Origin: Prolixibacteraceae bacterium
Lineage (GTDB): Bacteria; Bacteroidota; Bacteroidia; Bacteroidales; Prolixibacteraceae
Assembly (NCBI GenBank): GCA_021740385.1
Contig: JAIOZY010000009.1
Coordinates: 1 to 64,000, forward strand
DNA: 64,000 nucleotides
Reading direction: 5' to 3'
Below the pieces are notes generated by a model. That model saw only the letters and a program-made list of their open reading frames with translations, did no database searches and was not told where the DNA came from. Below are positions 9,240-18,235 of this stretch, in pieces (position 1 is the stretch's first letter; every line of letters starts with the position of its first letter). Position numbers and translations under genes: made by a program.

Positions 9240-10118
9240 ATGAACAGTAAGATATTAGTCACGGGTGCCAATGGCCAGTTAGGGAATGAAATCAGAAGGT
9301 TATGTAAAAATTTCCCCGGTTTGGAATTTATTTTTACCGATGTAGATATGCTGGATATTACAAATCCCGATGCCGTATCGGTTTTTATGGAAGCCAGCAA
9401 ACCTGCCATTGTTGTTAATTGTGCCGCTTATACCAATGTCGACGGAGCTGAAGACAATGTCAAAACTGTACGAAAAGTAAATGCACTTGCACCCCAGGTA
9501 CTTGCTGCTGCATGTGCCATGCAAAATGCTTTCCTCATTCATATTTCAACCGATTATATTTTCGATGGCGAAAGCAATGTCCCTTATGTGGAAGACGATG
9601 TGGCTAACCCCACTTCGGTATATGGCAGTTCGAAACTCGAGGGAGAAGAAAAAATCAAAACCGTTTTTGATGATTACCTTATTATCCGTACTTCATGGAT
9701 GTACTCGGAATATGGCCACAATTTTATGCGCAAGATACTTTCTTTAAGCAAGGAAAATGATAAAATTGAAGTAGTTAACGATCAGGTTGGATCGCCAACC
9801 TACGCGCGCGATCTGGCTAATTGCATCATCGATATCATAATTAAATCGATATTGAACCCACAGGCCTACCTGCCTGGTGTATACCATTATGCCAACCAGG
9901 GATCATGTTCGTGGTATGAATTTGCCAGGGAGATATTTAAAATCGCTAACATAGAAAATTGTGAACTTGTGCCGGTAACGTCCGATAAAATCATTACGAA
10001 GGCTAAACGCCCAAAATATTCAGTACTCGATACTTCTAAGGTAAGGGGGTCGTTCGGGATTGGGATACCCAACTGGAGAGACAGCCTGAAAGAATGCCTC
10101 TCATCGATAATAGAATAG
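9240..10118 (+). CDS. rfbD: dTDP-4-dehydrorhamnose reductase
   Basis: 292 residues. It reduces dTDP-4-dehydro-L-rhamnose to dTDP-L-rhamnose with NAD(P)H, the last step of the rhamnose donor pathway. The NAD-binding motif TGANGQLG (8-15), the STDYIFDG segment and the YxxxK dyad (Y128, K132) are all present. The other rfb genes (rfbA, rfbB, rfbC) are not in the window. The next gene begins 4 bp downstream, so they are almost certainly co-transcribed. RfbD is firmly favoured over other extended SDR enzymes by the conserved C-terminal segment around YHYANQGSCSWYEFA. Confidence 0.9.
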   Translation: MNSKILVTGANGQLGNEIRRLCKNFPGLEFIFTDVDMLDITNPDAVSVFMEASKPAIVVNCAAYTNVDGAEDNVKTVRKVNALAPQVLAAACAMQNAFLIHISTDYIFDGESNVPYVEDDVANPTSVYGSSKLEGEEKIKTVFDDYLIIRTSWMYSEYGHNFMRKILSLSKENDKIEVVNDQVGSPTYARDLANCIIDIIIKSILNPQAYLPGVYHYANQGSCSWYEFAREIFKIANIENCELVPVTSDKIITKAKRPKYSVLDTSKVRGSFGIGIPNWRDSLKECLSSIIE

Positions 10119-10122
10119 CATA

Positions 10123-11868
10123 ATGAAAAATAGAGATTTACTTGCAGTTGTTGAGGAAAATGCAAGAAAATGGCTTTCCGGATCTTTCGACAAAGAAACG
10201 AGGGAAAAGGTAAAAGCAATGCTTGCCAGTGATGACAAGGAAGAACTTATCAACGCTTTTTATAAAAACCTTGAATTTGGAACCGGAGGCCTTCGAGGCG
10301 TAATGGGCGTTGGCATAAACCGGATGAATATTTACACGGTTGGTGCTGCCACACAAGGCCTGTCGAACTACTTGAAAAATGCCTTCGCTTCACTGCCTGA
10401 AATTAAGGTGGCCATTGGGCACGATTGCCGCAATAACAGCCGCGAATTTTCAGAAACGGCCGCGAAGATATTTTCTGCCAATGGTTTTAAAGTATATCTT
10501 TTTGACGATTTAAGGCCAACACCTGAATTGTCGTTTGCCATTCGCGCGTTGGGTTGTCAAAGTGGAATTATTTTAACGGCTTCGCATAACCCAAAGGAAT
10601 ACAACGGTTACAAAGCTTATTGGGACGATGGTTCCCAAATTGTAGCACCACACGACGTGGCCATTGTTGAAGAAGTTAAAAAAGTTGATGTTGCGGATAT
10701 ATTGTGGGATGGCGACGAAAACAACATTACCATTCTGGATGAAGAATTTGATAAAAAATTTATCGAAAAAGCCATTTCGGTTATCATTAACCCCGATGTG
10801 GTTGAAAGGCAGAAAGATTTAAAAATTGTATTCACGCCTATACACGGAACGGGTGTTAAACTGGTACCCGATTCATTGGCCGCTGCCGGTTTTACCAATG
10901 TTATTCATGTACCCGAACAGGATGTGGTCAGCGGCGATTTTCCAACGGTTGTTTCTCCAAATCCCGAAGAACCTGCTGCCATGGAAATGGCCATGAAGAA
11001 GGCCGTTGAAACCGATGCCGACATTGTAATGGCTACCGACCCCGATGCCGATAGAATTGGCGTATGCACCAAAAACGATAAAGGCGAATGGATAATCATT
11101 AACGGGAACCAAACAGCACTGCTCTTTTTATACTACATTATTACACAATACAAAAAACGGGGTAAAATCAAGGGTAACGAATATATTGTTAAAACAATTG
11201 TTACAACCGAACTGATTGCTGAAATTGCCCGAAAAAACGATATCGAATATTTCGATTGTTATACCGGCTTCAAATACATTGCCGAGGTAATTCGTGATAA
11301 CGAGGGAACGAAGAAATACATTGGGGGGGGCGAAGAAAGTTTTGGCTTTATGCCGGCCGATTTTGTCCGCGACAAAGATTCGGTTACATCGTGTGTATTA
11401 ATGGCCGAAATTGCTGCCTGGGCAAAAGATCAGGGCAAGTCGTTGTACGAAATGCTTAAAACCATTTATACAGAATATGGTTTTTCGAAAGAAAAAATGA
11501 AATACGTGGTTCGTAAAGGGCAAAGGGGAGCTGAGGAAATTAAACAAATGATGGAACAGTTCAGGAATAACCCGCCTTCCGAACTCGGGGGGGCGAGGCT
11601 TGCTGTAGTAAAAGATTATTTAACCCTTACCGAAAAGAATCTGGTGACTAACGATTCAAAACCTATTGATCAGAAAGTTACTTCGGATGTGTTGCAGTTT
11701 TTTACCGAAGATGGATCCAAAATATCTGTCAGGCCTTCGGGAACCGAACCGAAAATAAAATTTTACTTCGAAGTTAAAAGCGAACTAAATAATCCTGATG
11801 ACTTTGATAGTGTTGATGAAAGGGCAGGGGAGAAAATCAATCTTTTGATGGAACAACTTGTAAAATAA
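10123..11868 (+). CDS. Phosphoglucomutase/phosphomannomutase (alpha-D-phosphohexomutase)
   Basis: 581 residues, matching the long PgcA/PGM2-like branch. It interconverts hexose 1- and 6-phosphates through a phosphoserine. The active-site loop is TASHNPKEYNGYK with Ser154. The metal loop is DPDADRIG, the sugar-binding loop GGGEESFGF, and the phosphate-binding loop RPSGTEPKIKF. It follows rfbD by 4 bp, and glucose-1-phosphate from this enzyme would feed nucleotide-sugar synthesis. It would also take up glucose-1-phosphate released by the GH94 phosphorylase at the window end (inference). A strong terminator follows. Confidence 0.92.
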   Translation: MKNRDLLAVVEENARKWLSGSFDKETREKVKAMLASDDKEELINAFYKNLEFGTGGLRGVMGVGINRMNIYTVGAATQGLSNYLKNAFASLPEIKVAIGHDCRNNSREFSETAAKIFSANGFKVYLFDDLRPTPELSFAIRALGCQSGIILTASHNPKEYNGYKAYWDDGSQIVAPHDVAIVEEVKKVDVADILWDGDENNITILDEEFDKKFIEKAISVIINPDVVERQKDLKIVFTPIHGTGVKLVPDSLAAAGFTNVIHVPEQDVVSGDFPTVVSPNPEEPAAMEMAMKKAVETDADIVMATDPDADRIGVCTKNDKGEWIIINGNQTALLFLYYIITQYKKRGKIKGNEYIVKTIVTTELIAEIARKNDIEYFDCYTGFKYIAEVIRDNEGTKKYIGGGEESFGFMPADFVRDKDSVTSCVLMAEIAAWAKDQGKSLYEMLKTIYTEYGFSKEKMKYVVRKGQRGAEEIKQMMEQFRNNPPSELGGARLAVVKDYLTLTEKNLVTNDSKPIDQKVTSDVLQFFTEDGSKISVRPSGTEPKIKFYFEVKSELNNPDDFDSVDERAGEKINLLMEQLVK

Positions 11869-11887
11869 TCAATCAATTCGCTAAAAT

Positions 11888-11923
11888 AATAAATCCCGTG
11901 CGGGCGACCGTACGGGATTTATT
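11888..11923. terminator. 16-bp bidirectional hairpin with GCGA tetraloop
   Basis: Arms at 11888-11903 and 11908-11923 pair over 16 bp with a single G-T wobble, closed by a GNRA-type loop (GCGA). T-rich sequence follows on the plus strand. It sits between the convergent phosphohexomutase and flavodoxin-fold genes and can serve both. Confidence 0.8.
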
Positions 11924-11997
11924 CCTTTTCTCTATCCGGAAACTATGAACAGCCGGTTTTGTTTATTAATTGACAAACATCTTTATAAATGGTTTAA

Positions 11998-12660
11998 TTA
12001 AGCGGGCGCATACGGTGCATCAAAACGATTGCTGTAGGCAGTGTGTCCTTTCAATTTCATGTTCCAGTAAAAGTTTGCCAGGCCGGTTAACAACATCAGC
12101 CTGAATACAAAACGTCTGAAAGGGCTAAAACGGTATGGCTTGCCCAGTTTTTTTACAATTTTGGGATCGAAGTGGCCTGTTGCTGAAAAGTATTTTCCGA
12201 GCATTTCAAAATGGTTATACAATTTGCGGGTCATTTTGGGTGGCATTATCTGAATACCTTCAACACCGCCTTTTATTACCGTTCCAATATATTCCCAGCT
12301 CAAATCGCGTGATAGTTTTTTCAGGTATCGTTCAATAAAAATCGAATGGTACGATTCGGGGAAACCCGATTGTACGATAAAACCTACGCGTTTGCCCTGT
12401 GTGTTGCGGGAGGCAATTTGTTCGAAAAAGTATTTTACCTGGCCGGGCATGGCATCGGTATACAACGGAAAAATAATCAGCGCCGTATCGGCTTTTTCGA
12501 ACGCTTCAACATGGCTGGCCGTTTTCGCAGTATTTGCCAGATAGTGAAGCTCAGTGTTGTGATCAGCATTAGCATAATAGCCGTTTAAAAAGTGTTGAAT
12601 AAGCAGTGTTGAATTGCTTTTTTTTCTTCGGGGTGACCCGTTAAATACGGTTAATTTCAT
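11998..12660 (-). CDS. Flavodoxin-fold NAD(P)H-dependent oxidoreductase
   Basis: 220 residues. The N-terminus MKLTVFNGSPRRKKSNS is the FMN-phosphate-binding loop of the NADPH-dependent FMN reductase/flavodoxin family. The IIFPLYTDAMPGQVKYFFEQ segment is the second FMN-contacting loop. After residue 140 comes a basic extension (FRRFVFRLMLLTG) that may touch the membrane. The gene overlaps the upstream reductase by 20 bp, so the two are translationally coupled and may act as partners. Substrate unknown. Confidence 0.8.
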   Translation of the reverse strand: MKLTVFNGSPRRKKSNSTLLIQHFLNGYYANADHNTELHYLANTAKTASHVEAFEKADTALIIFPLYTDAMPGQVKYFFEQIASRNTQGKRVGFIVQSGFPESYHSIFIERYLKKLSRDLSWEYIGTVIKGGVEGIQIMPPKMTRKLYNHFEMLGKYFSATGHFDPKIVKKLGKPYRFSPFRRFVFRLMLLTGLANFYWNMKLKGHTAYSNRFDAPYAPA

Positions 12661-13180
12661 CGATTATTTCCTCCTGTGTTTTTTCGGTTGTTGCAAATAA
12701 TGAAAGATTTGTTTTTAGGTTGATCGAAAGCCTCGAATAGAGATCGCGCGTTATGTCAAGGTCTTCATTATCGGCGCCATTCCGATTGAGAATTAGTCCC
12801 AGTTTTGGGTATTTTGAATACCGTTTCTGATGATGCGATTCATTGTTAACCATGGCCATGTAGGGATGTACGAGGGGTATTGAACGGTCGTTTATGGTCT
12901 TTAACTTACTGCTTATAAAACCGGCAAGCATGGGGGAGTAGTGAATGACAAGGTCCGATTTTAAATAGCTTTTATAAAGCTGCGGCATGTCATCCTGGTG
13001 GGTGCAAATTCCCGGTGTTTTCCACCAACAACTCCAGCACCCTGTGCAGTAATTGATGTTCATGTTCCGGGCTTCGAAAAGGGTGACATCGTGCCCCGTT
13101 TTTTTCAGCAGTTCAGCCAGCTCAACGGGATAGGTGTTATTATTCCCGTTAGGAGAACCGTCAACAATTGTAATAATCAT
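12641..13180 (-). CDS. Flavodoxin-fold NADPH-dependent FMN reductase-like protein
   Basis: 179 residues. IVDGSPNGNNNTYPVELAEL is the flavin phosphate loop. The motif NYCTGCWSCWWKTPGICTHQDD carries the CxxCW...C cysteines seen in the iron-sulfur flavoprotein/WrbA-like branch that reduces quinones or metal complexes. It is upstream of, and overlaps, a second flavodoxin-fold gene on the same strand. No electron-donor gene is next to it. The physiological acceptor cannot be named. Confidence 0.8.
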   Translation of the reverse strand: MIITIVDGSPNGNNNTYPVELAELLKKTGHDVTLFEARNMNINYCTGCWSCWWKTPGICTHQDDMPQLYKSYLKSDLVIHYSPMLAGFISSKLKTINDRSIPLVHPYMAMVNNESHHQKRYSKYPKLGLILNRNGADNEDLDITRDLYSRLSINLKTNLSLFATTEKTQEEIIDEINRI

Positions 13181-13356
13181 GGCTACGTGTTTGTTTTAAT
13201 GTTACAGGTGTAAAAGTACATGAAACGAAAACGGTATAAACTCATTTATCGGTAAGGGTTCCGATTTTGTAGATAAGTGTGTTTTTTTAAGGAATAAAAT
13301 TCAAAGCATGAGCGTTTTGGTAAGGATTGGTTTTATATAATCTATTATTTTCGGGC

Positions 13357-13905
13357 TTATAACCAAATGTAAATGATTACAAGCACAATACCCCCGGCAA
13401 CAAACCATATTCCACGTTTCATGAAACCGTTTTTACCCCTGACCATAACAAGCCCTGACAACGCAAGGAAAATGAGGCTTACAGCATAAAAGTCGGCCGG
13501 TGTTGTCCAGTGTTTTTTTTGATTGTAATGCAGTTTGTTAATAAAAAAAACAAAAGGTTTTTTCCGGTAAGTTTCAAAGAATAAAAGTCCGGTTTCCGGT
13601 TCGTAAAAACCAATGCCCCCGTCAAGGATCAATTCAAATCGTTCATTGGTATAAAGGATTTTTTTTAGCGAAACTTCGTTAAAGTTTTCCCCAATGTAGA
13701 TTTTAATTTCGTTGGAAGTCAGCTTTTTTTCAACGATGCTTTCATGTGAAATGGTTTTATAGGCCGGGTCGTTGTTAACGCGCTTATGGTTTAAAATAAT
13801 TCCAGAAACCGAATAAACGACTGTAATACCAACAATAAAATAACCCAGGTCGCGGTGAATAATCCTGAGCCATTTTCTCCATTTAATATTATTGGGGAAT
13901 TTCAT
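13357..13905 (-). CDS. PepSY-associated transmembrane protein
   Basis: 182 residues. The N-terminal WLRIIHRDLGYFIVGITVVYSVSG matches PepSY_TM proteins: a His-bearing first helix (about 13-38), a PepSY-like periplasmic region with a YEPETG motif, then two C-terminal helices (about 138-156 and 163-182). Full-length relatives are often tied to iron uptake or ferric reduction; this is a short version. It lies 18 bp after the OB-fold lipoprotein gene. Its start codon falls inside a repeat that can pair with the end of that gene (see the hairpin entry). Confidence 0.75.
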   Translation of the reverse strand: MKFPNNIKWRKWLRIIHRDLGYFIVGITVVYSVSGIILNHKRVNNDPAYKTISHESIVEKKLTSNEIKIYIGENFNEVSLKKILYTNERFELILDGGIGFYEPETGLLFFETYRKKPFVFFINKLHYNQKKHWTTPADFYAVSLIFLALSGLVMVRGKNGFMKRGIWFVAGGIVLVIIYIWL

Positions 13906-13979
13906 ACGATTAAATTATTTATTTCAATTAGCATCGTATGGAACTCGCCCCGACAATTCGGGGCTCGTTTCATACGATT
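13903..13979 (-). promoter_or_regulatory. Possible alternative-pairing RNA element at the lipoprotein/PepSY junction
   Basis: On the transcript, AATCGTATGAAA occurs twice: within the last codons of the lipoprotein gene (+ strand 13968-13979) and across the PepSY start codon (13902-13913). Between them lies CATACGAT (13933-13940), complementary to both. The upstream pairing is extended by a GCCCC/GGGGC stem (13941-13970) with a GACAATTC loop. No T-run follows, so a terminator is unlikely. A coupling or start-masking switch is an inference. Confidence 0.4.
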
Positions 13980-14463
13980 TTCCTTCGATGAAATAAATGG
14001 CATAGTAGTTTTTTCCATGCTCTTTCATCCATTCCCGCATTTCGTTAATGTTTGCCAATTCGGCGCTGCAATGTTCGCCATCGTTATTCGCCTCCTCGGG
14101 GTGTTTGGTTAAATAATCACTTTCCAGTTTGTCGATTTCGGCAGCCGTAAACCGGTCTTCTTTTAAAACACCTGTTACCCGGATGGTTTTTCCAATCAGT
14201 TCTTTCTCAAAATTTTCAATTTCGCCTGCAGCTTCAACCCTTATTGAGTGTTCCCCCGTTTCATCAATCAAAAAACACCGGCGGCCAGAGTGTGAACAAA
14301 CGTGGTTTACAGTTCCGGAAATAACCATTTCCTGGTCGACTTTTTCTTCAGCCAGTGTAATTACTTCTTTAACAGATATAGGGGTTTGTGTTTTTTCTGT
14401 TTTGCCTGAATTGCATCCGAATGTTATCGGAATAAGCAAAATGATAAGGATTAGATGCTTCAT
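13924..14463 (-). CDS. Lipoprotein with OB-fold (nucleic-acid-binding-like) domain
   Basis: 179 residues. The signal peptide ends in a lipobox, ITFGC (Cys17). Residues 35-110 look like an OB-fold of the outer-membrane lipoprotein type: VDQEMVISGTVNHVC, then FLIDETGEHSIRV, then GKTIRVTGVL. A CSHSGRRC motif inside the fold could bind metal (inference). The C-terminal third is helical with EHCSAE and REWMKEHGKNYYAIYF. It is the first gene of a two-gene unit with the PepSY protein, which hints at a role in metal or redox stress. Exact function unknown. Confidence 0.7.
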   Translation of the reverse strand: MKHLILIILLIPITFGCNSGKTEKTQTPISVKEVITLAEEKVDQEMVISGTVNHVCSHSGRRCFLIDETGEHSIRVEAAGEIENFEKELIGKTIRVTGVLKEDRFTAAEIDKLESDYLTKHPEEANNDGEHCSAELANINEMREWMKEHGKNYYAIYFIEGKSYETSPELSGRVPYDAN

Positions 14464-14776
14464 GTTTTATTATTTATCGATTGGGACAAAAATAATAAGA
14501 TAAAATCAATATTTAATAACAAAATGACAGGTTGATTAAGAAATTGTAAACAATGGTTGCATCGTAATTGCTGCTTTGTTTTAAGTTCCATTTGAATAAT
14601 ATATTTGTTGCGATTGAACCAAAACCACTATAATGTTGTTTAAATGTCAGATATATAGTTGGTTGCCAATAACGGATAAAATCTTCCATGTTTTTGCTAA
14701 TGAGATGATCTTGCCGGAGGATGAATTTCAGAATATTAGATAAATAAATAATTATTGATAATTAAAAAGAATCGAC
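14464..14776. other. Intergenic region upstream of PEP carboxykinase
   Basis: 313 AT-rich bases between divergent genes. It holds the candidate pckG promoter (listed separately), leaving a leader of about 160 nt before the start codon. No known riboswitch fold was recognised and no reading frame looks real. Confidence 0.45.
14575..14607 (+). promoter_or_regulatory. Candidate promoter of PEP carboxykinase
   Basis: TTTG (14575-14578), a 21 bp spacer and TATATTTG (14600-14607) fit the Bacteroidetes -33/-7 consensus. Transcription would start near 14615, giving a long untranslated leader. The spacer is slightly longer than ideal. Confidence 0.45.
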
Positions 14777-16567
14777 ATGACAAAAAACCAAAAGCTTTTG
14801 GATTGGGTAAATGAATGGACAGAAATTTGTCAACCCGACAACGTACACTGGTGCGACGGAAGTGATGAAGAAAATCAGCGATTGCTTAATGAAATGATTA
14901 AGTCAGGTGCTGCCGTAAAACTCAACGAGGAAAAACGTCCTGGTAGTGTTGCTTTCAACAGCGATCCCAGTGATGTTGCCCGTGTTGAAAACCGTACATT
15001 TATCTGTACTACAAAAGAAGATGATGCAGGGCCAACCAATAACTGGATGGCACCGGATAAAATGAAAGCCGAAATGCTTGAGAGCTACAAGGGCTGTATG
15101 AAAGGGCGTACATTGTACGTTATTCCTTTCAGTATGGGGCCTCTGGGTTCAAACATTGCCAAGATAGGGATTGAAATTACCGATTCTCCTTATGTTGTTG
15201 TAAACATGCGTATTATGACCCGTATGGGGCAAAAAGTACTTGATGTTCTTGGCGATGGCGACTTTATTCCATGCTTACACTCGGTAGGTGCACCGCTTGA
15301 AGCCGGACAGAAAGATGTTCGCTGGCCTTGCGCTTCCAATATCGACGACAAGTACATTTCGCATTTCCCTGAAACCAACGAAATTTGGTCGTTCGGTTCG
15401 GGTTATGGCGGTAATGCACTGCTTGGCAAAAAATGCCTGGCCCTTCGTATTGCATCGAATATTGCAAAAAGAGAAGGCTGGTTGGCCGAACACATGCTCA
15501 TTATGGGCATTACCAACCCCGAGGGTGAAAAGAAATACATTGCGGCTGCTTTCCCAAGTGCTTGTGGAAAAACCAACCTGGCCATGTTAATTCCAACCAT
15601 TCCGGGTTGGAAAGTAGAAACTGTTGGTGATGACATTGCCTGGATGAAATTTGACGAAGAAGGCGTGCTGCGTGCCATTAACCCCGAAGCAGGTTTCTTT
15701 GGCGTAGCACCCCAAACCTCGATGGAAACAAACCCGAATGCAATGCACAGTGCCGATAAAAACTCCATTTTCACCAACGTGGGTGTAACCCCCGACGGTG
15801 ATATCTGGTGGGAAGGAATTGGCCACGATTGCCCCGCAGGTACTATCAACTGGAAGAACAAGGAATACGATCCGGAATCAGGCGAACCTGTAGCTCACCC
15901 GAACGCACGGTTTACTTCACCTGCAAGCCAGTGTCCGGCTATCGATCCGGCCTGGGAAGACCCCAAAGGTGTACCCATTTCGGCATTCCTCTTTGGAGGC
16001 CGTCGTCCGCATACGGTACCTTTGGTATACCAGGCATTCGATTGGAACCATGGTGTGTTTATGGGATCGATTGTAGGTTCTGAAGTAACGGCTGCTGCTA
16101 TTGGCCTTAAAGCTGGTGTACGCCGCGACCCGTTTGCCATGTTGCCCTTCTGTGGTTACAACATGGGTGATTATTTCGGACATTGGGTTAACATTGGCGA
16201 AAATGCTCCTGATAAGAGTAAGTTGCCTTTAATATTTAACGTTAACTGGTTCAGGAAAGCCGATGACGGTAGTTGGTTGTGGCCTGGTTATGGCGACAAT
16301 ATCCGTATATTGGGCTGGATTATCGACCGGGTAATGGGTAAAGTAGATGCAACTGAAACACCCATTGGCCTTGTTCCTAAGAAGGAAGACATTAACATTG
16401 ATGGCCTTGAAGGACAAGCTGAAAAAATGGATGAGTTGCTTGAAGTTGATAATAACGCATGGCTCGAAGAATGTGAATTGATTGCCGAACACCAGCAGAA
16501 ATTTGGCGATTCACTGCCAAAAGAGGTGAAAGAACAATATGAAGCCCTGAAAAAGAGGCTGAAATAA
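14777..16567 (+). CDS. pckG: Phosphoenolpyruvate carboxykinase (GTP)
   Basis: 596 residues, the length of GTP-dependent enzymes. It interconverts oxaloacetate and PEP with GTP/GDP in gluconeogenesis or anaplerosis. The kinase loop [13 protein letters not shown] holds the GTP-class active-site cysteine (Cys263). [13 protein letters not shown], the R-loop region with [13 protein letters not shown] and the FGGRRP motif are all in place. Many gut Bacteroides use the ATP enzyme, so the GTP type is a mild taxonomic hint. A clear terminator follows the gene. Confidence 0.95.
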   Translation: MTKNQKLLDWVNEWTEICQPDNVHWCDGSDEENQRLLNEMIKSGAAVKLNEEKRPGSVAFNSDPSDVARVENRTFICTTKEDDAGPTNNWMAPDKMKAEMLESYKGCMKGRTLYVIPFSMGPLGSNIAKIGIEITDSPYVVVNMRIMTRMGQKVLDVLGDGDFIPCLHSVGAPLEAGQKDVRWPCASNIDDKYISHFPETNEIWSFGSGYGGNALLGKKCLALRIASNIAKREGWLAEHMLIMGITNPEGEKKYIAAAFPSACGKTNLAMLIPTIPGWKVETVGDDIAWMKFDEEGVLRAINPEAGFFGVAPQTSMETNPNAMHSADKNSIFTNVGVTPDGDIWWEGIGHDCPAGTINWKNKEYDPESGEPVAHPNARFTSPASQCPAIDPAWEDPKGVPISAFLFGGRRPHTVPLVYQAFDWNHGVFMGSIVGSEVTAAAIGLKAGVRRDPFAMLPFCGYNMGDYFGHWVNIGENAPDKSKLPLIFNVNWFRKADDGSWLWPGYGDNIRILGWIIDRVMGKVDATETPIGLVPKKEDINIDGLEGQAEKMDELLEVDNNAWLEECELIAEHQQKFGDSLPKEVKEQYEALKKRLK

Positions 16568-16593
16568 TGATTATGAATATCACTTAATACGAC

Positions 16594-16627
16594 AAAAAAA
16601 ACCGGCTTGAAAGCCGGTTTTTTTTTG
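16594..16627. terminator. Bidirectional terminator between pckG and xerD
   Basis: ACCGGCT (16601-16607) pairs with AGCCGGT (16612-16618) around TGAA, flanked by an A-run and a run of about nine T. It lies between the convergent genes and can end both transcripts. Confidence 0.85.
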
Positions 16628-16646
16628 TTAATTTAATTAACCAGTA

Positions 16647-17546
16647 TTAAGACCTTGGATGAAACTGGTTAATGGTATCTTTTAAATACTCCCTGTCGAG
16701 ATGAGTATAAATTTCAGTTGTCAGGATCGATTCGTGCCCTAACATTTCCTGTACAGCCCTTAAGTCGGCTCCGCCATCGATCAGGTGCGTGGCAAATGAG
16801 TGCCGGAACGTGTGCGGACTGATTTTTTTGTCGAGATTAATTTTTTCGGCGAGGTTTTTAATGATGGTAAAAATCATTACACGGCTAAGCATTTGACCCC
16901 GTCTGTTCAGAAATAGGATATCCTGGGCATTGGGTGCAACTTTCAGGTTTTTTCTGTAGGTGTTCATGTACTTTTTAATTTCCACAACTGCACGTTCGCT
17001 TACAGGTACAAGCCTCTCTTTGTCCGACTTGCCTTCAACTTTTATGTACCCCTGGTTAAAGAAGAGGTTGCTCACTTTTAAATTCACCAGTTCGGATACC
17101 CTTAACCCGCAACTGTAAAGTGTTTCGATTATTGCCTTGTTGCGTTGTCCCTCGGGTTTCTCCAAATCGATGGCCGAAATGAGGTTGTCAATTTCCTCGG
17201 TACTTAAAATATCGGGTAATTTACGCCCAATTTTTGGCGATTCGAGCAGTGTTGTTGGATCGCTGTTGATTTTGTCCTCAATCAGCAAATACTTAAAGTA
17301 TGACTTTATTCCCGATATGGTACGGGCCTGTGTTCGCGGGCTTACATTTTTTTCGTTTAACCATTCAATGAAATTTCTTAAATGGTTGAGCTTTACTTTT
17401 TGCGGAGTAATGCCTTTGTAGGTTGCTTTCAAAAACTCCATCAGTTTGTTGATGTCATTAATGTAAGCATTAATCGAATTTAGTGAAAGTCCTTTTTCCA
17501 AGCGTAAATACTCTTCAAATCCTTTAATGCTATCATCCCATTTCAT
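16647..17546 (-). CDS. xerD: Site-specific tyrosine recombinase XerD
   Basis: 299 residues, the housekeeping Xer length. The N-terminal SAM-like core-binding domain spans about 5-95. The catalytic domain has all six conserved residues: R149 (SCGLRVSEL), K174, H245 and R248 (HTFRH), H271 (LGHES) and the nucleophile Y280. With XerC it resolves chromosome dimers at dif. The FtsK motor that normally triggers this is encoded about 1.3 kb away. No integrase-like extension, so a mobile-element recombinase is unlikely; XerC versus XerD is decided by overall resemblance only. Confidence 0.85.
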   Translation of the reverse strand: MKWDDSIKGFEEYLRLEKGLSLNSINAYINDINKLMEFLKATYKGITPQKVKLNHLRNFIEWLNEKNVSPRTQARTISGIKSYFKYLLIEDKINSDPTTLLESPKIGRKLPDILSTEEIDNLISAIDLEKPEGQRNKAIIETLYSCGLRVSELVNLKVSNLFFNQGYIKVEGKSDKERLVPVSERAVVEIKKYMNTYRKNLKVAPNAQDILFLNRRGQMLSRVMIFTIIKNLAEKINLDKKISPHTFRHSFATHLIDGGADLRAVQEMLGHESILTTEIYTHLDREYLKDTINQFHPRS

Positions 17547-17772
17547 AATTCTTCGTTTTTGATTATATTAGGTTAACAATTATCTATAATTTTGGTTCTG
17601 TAAACACGATTTTTCAATTTACGATAATAATTTTGATTAATAAACTCAAATTACTGATTTATTTGTTGTTTTATATTTTATTTATTTGCTTTTTTACTTA
17701 ACTGATTGTTTGAATGAAAAACAGAATTTTTATTGCTTTGTTTTACTGTGTTTTTAATTAATTGAAATACAG

Positions 17773-17780
17773 TATTTTTG
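17773..17780 (+). promoter_or_regulatory. -7 element of the aroQ promoter
   Basis: TATTTTTG is an exact TAnnTTTG match, 33 bp upstream of the aroQ start codon. A weak -33 candidate (TGTG, 17747-17750) lies 22 bp upstream, so only the -7 is well supported. Confidence 0.45.
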
Positions 17781-17812
17781 CGTATGGTGTGTTTTAGTAA
17801 AAAAATATTTCT

Positions 17813-18235
17813 ATGAAAATAATTATTATAAACGGCCCCAATTTAAACTTGTTGGGCGTACGTGAAAAAAGTATTTATGGTCATCAAAATTTTGAACAAT
17901 ATTTATCATTGTTGAAAAAAAAATACGACAACTTAAATATTGATTATTATCAATCGAACATTGAAGGAGAACTGGTAAATAAATTGCACGAAGTAGGTTT
18001 TAGCTACCATGGAATTATTATCAATGCCGGTGCTTACACACACACTTCGGTTGCTTTACGCGATGCCATTGCCGGAATAAGCACTCCGGTTGTCGAAGTA
18101 CACATATCGAATATTTTAACCCGTGAAAACTTCAGGCATGAATCGATCATTGGGCCGGTTTGCAAAGGCAGTATCATGGGCTTTGGCCTCGATTCTTACC
18201 GTCTTGGTATCGAGAGCTTTTTAGATGCCGGTTAG
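17813..18235 (+). CDS. aroQ: 3-dehydroquinate dehydratase, type II
   Basis: 140 residues, as usual for the dodecameric type II enzyme. It dehydrates 3-dehydroquinate to 3-dehydroshikimate in the shikimate pathway. The GPNLNLLG start, catalytic Tyr22 on the flexible lid loop (REKSIYG), QSNIEGELV, NAGAYTHTS, VEVHISN with the catalytic His97, and Arg108 of the lid are present. The usual QSNHEGE motif has Ile in place of His, which is tolerated elsewhere. It ends 4 bp into the convergent lolA-like gene. Confidence 0.95.
   Translation: MKIIIINGPNLNLLGVREKSIYGHQNFEQYLSLLKKKYDNLNIDYYQSNIEGELVNKLHEVGFSYHGIIINAGAYTHTSVALRDAIAGISTPVVEVHISNILTRENFRHESIIGPVCKGSIMGFGLDSYRLGIESFLDAG

Noticed and set aside
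16647-17546. XerD-like gene as sign of an integrated element
   Set aside because: Standard length, core-gene neighbours and no cargo, repeats or excision partners argue for the housekeeping recombinase.
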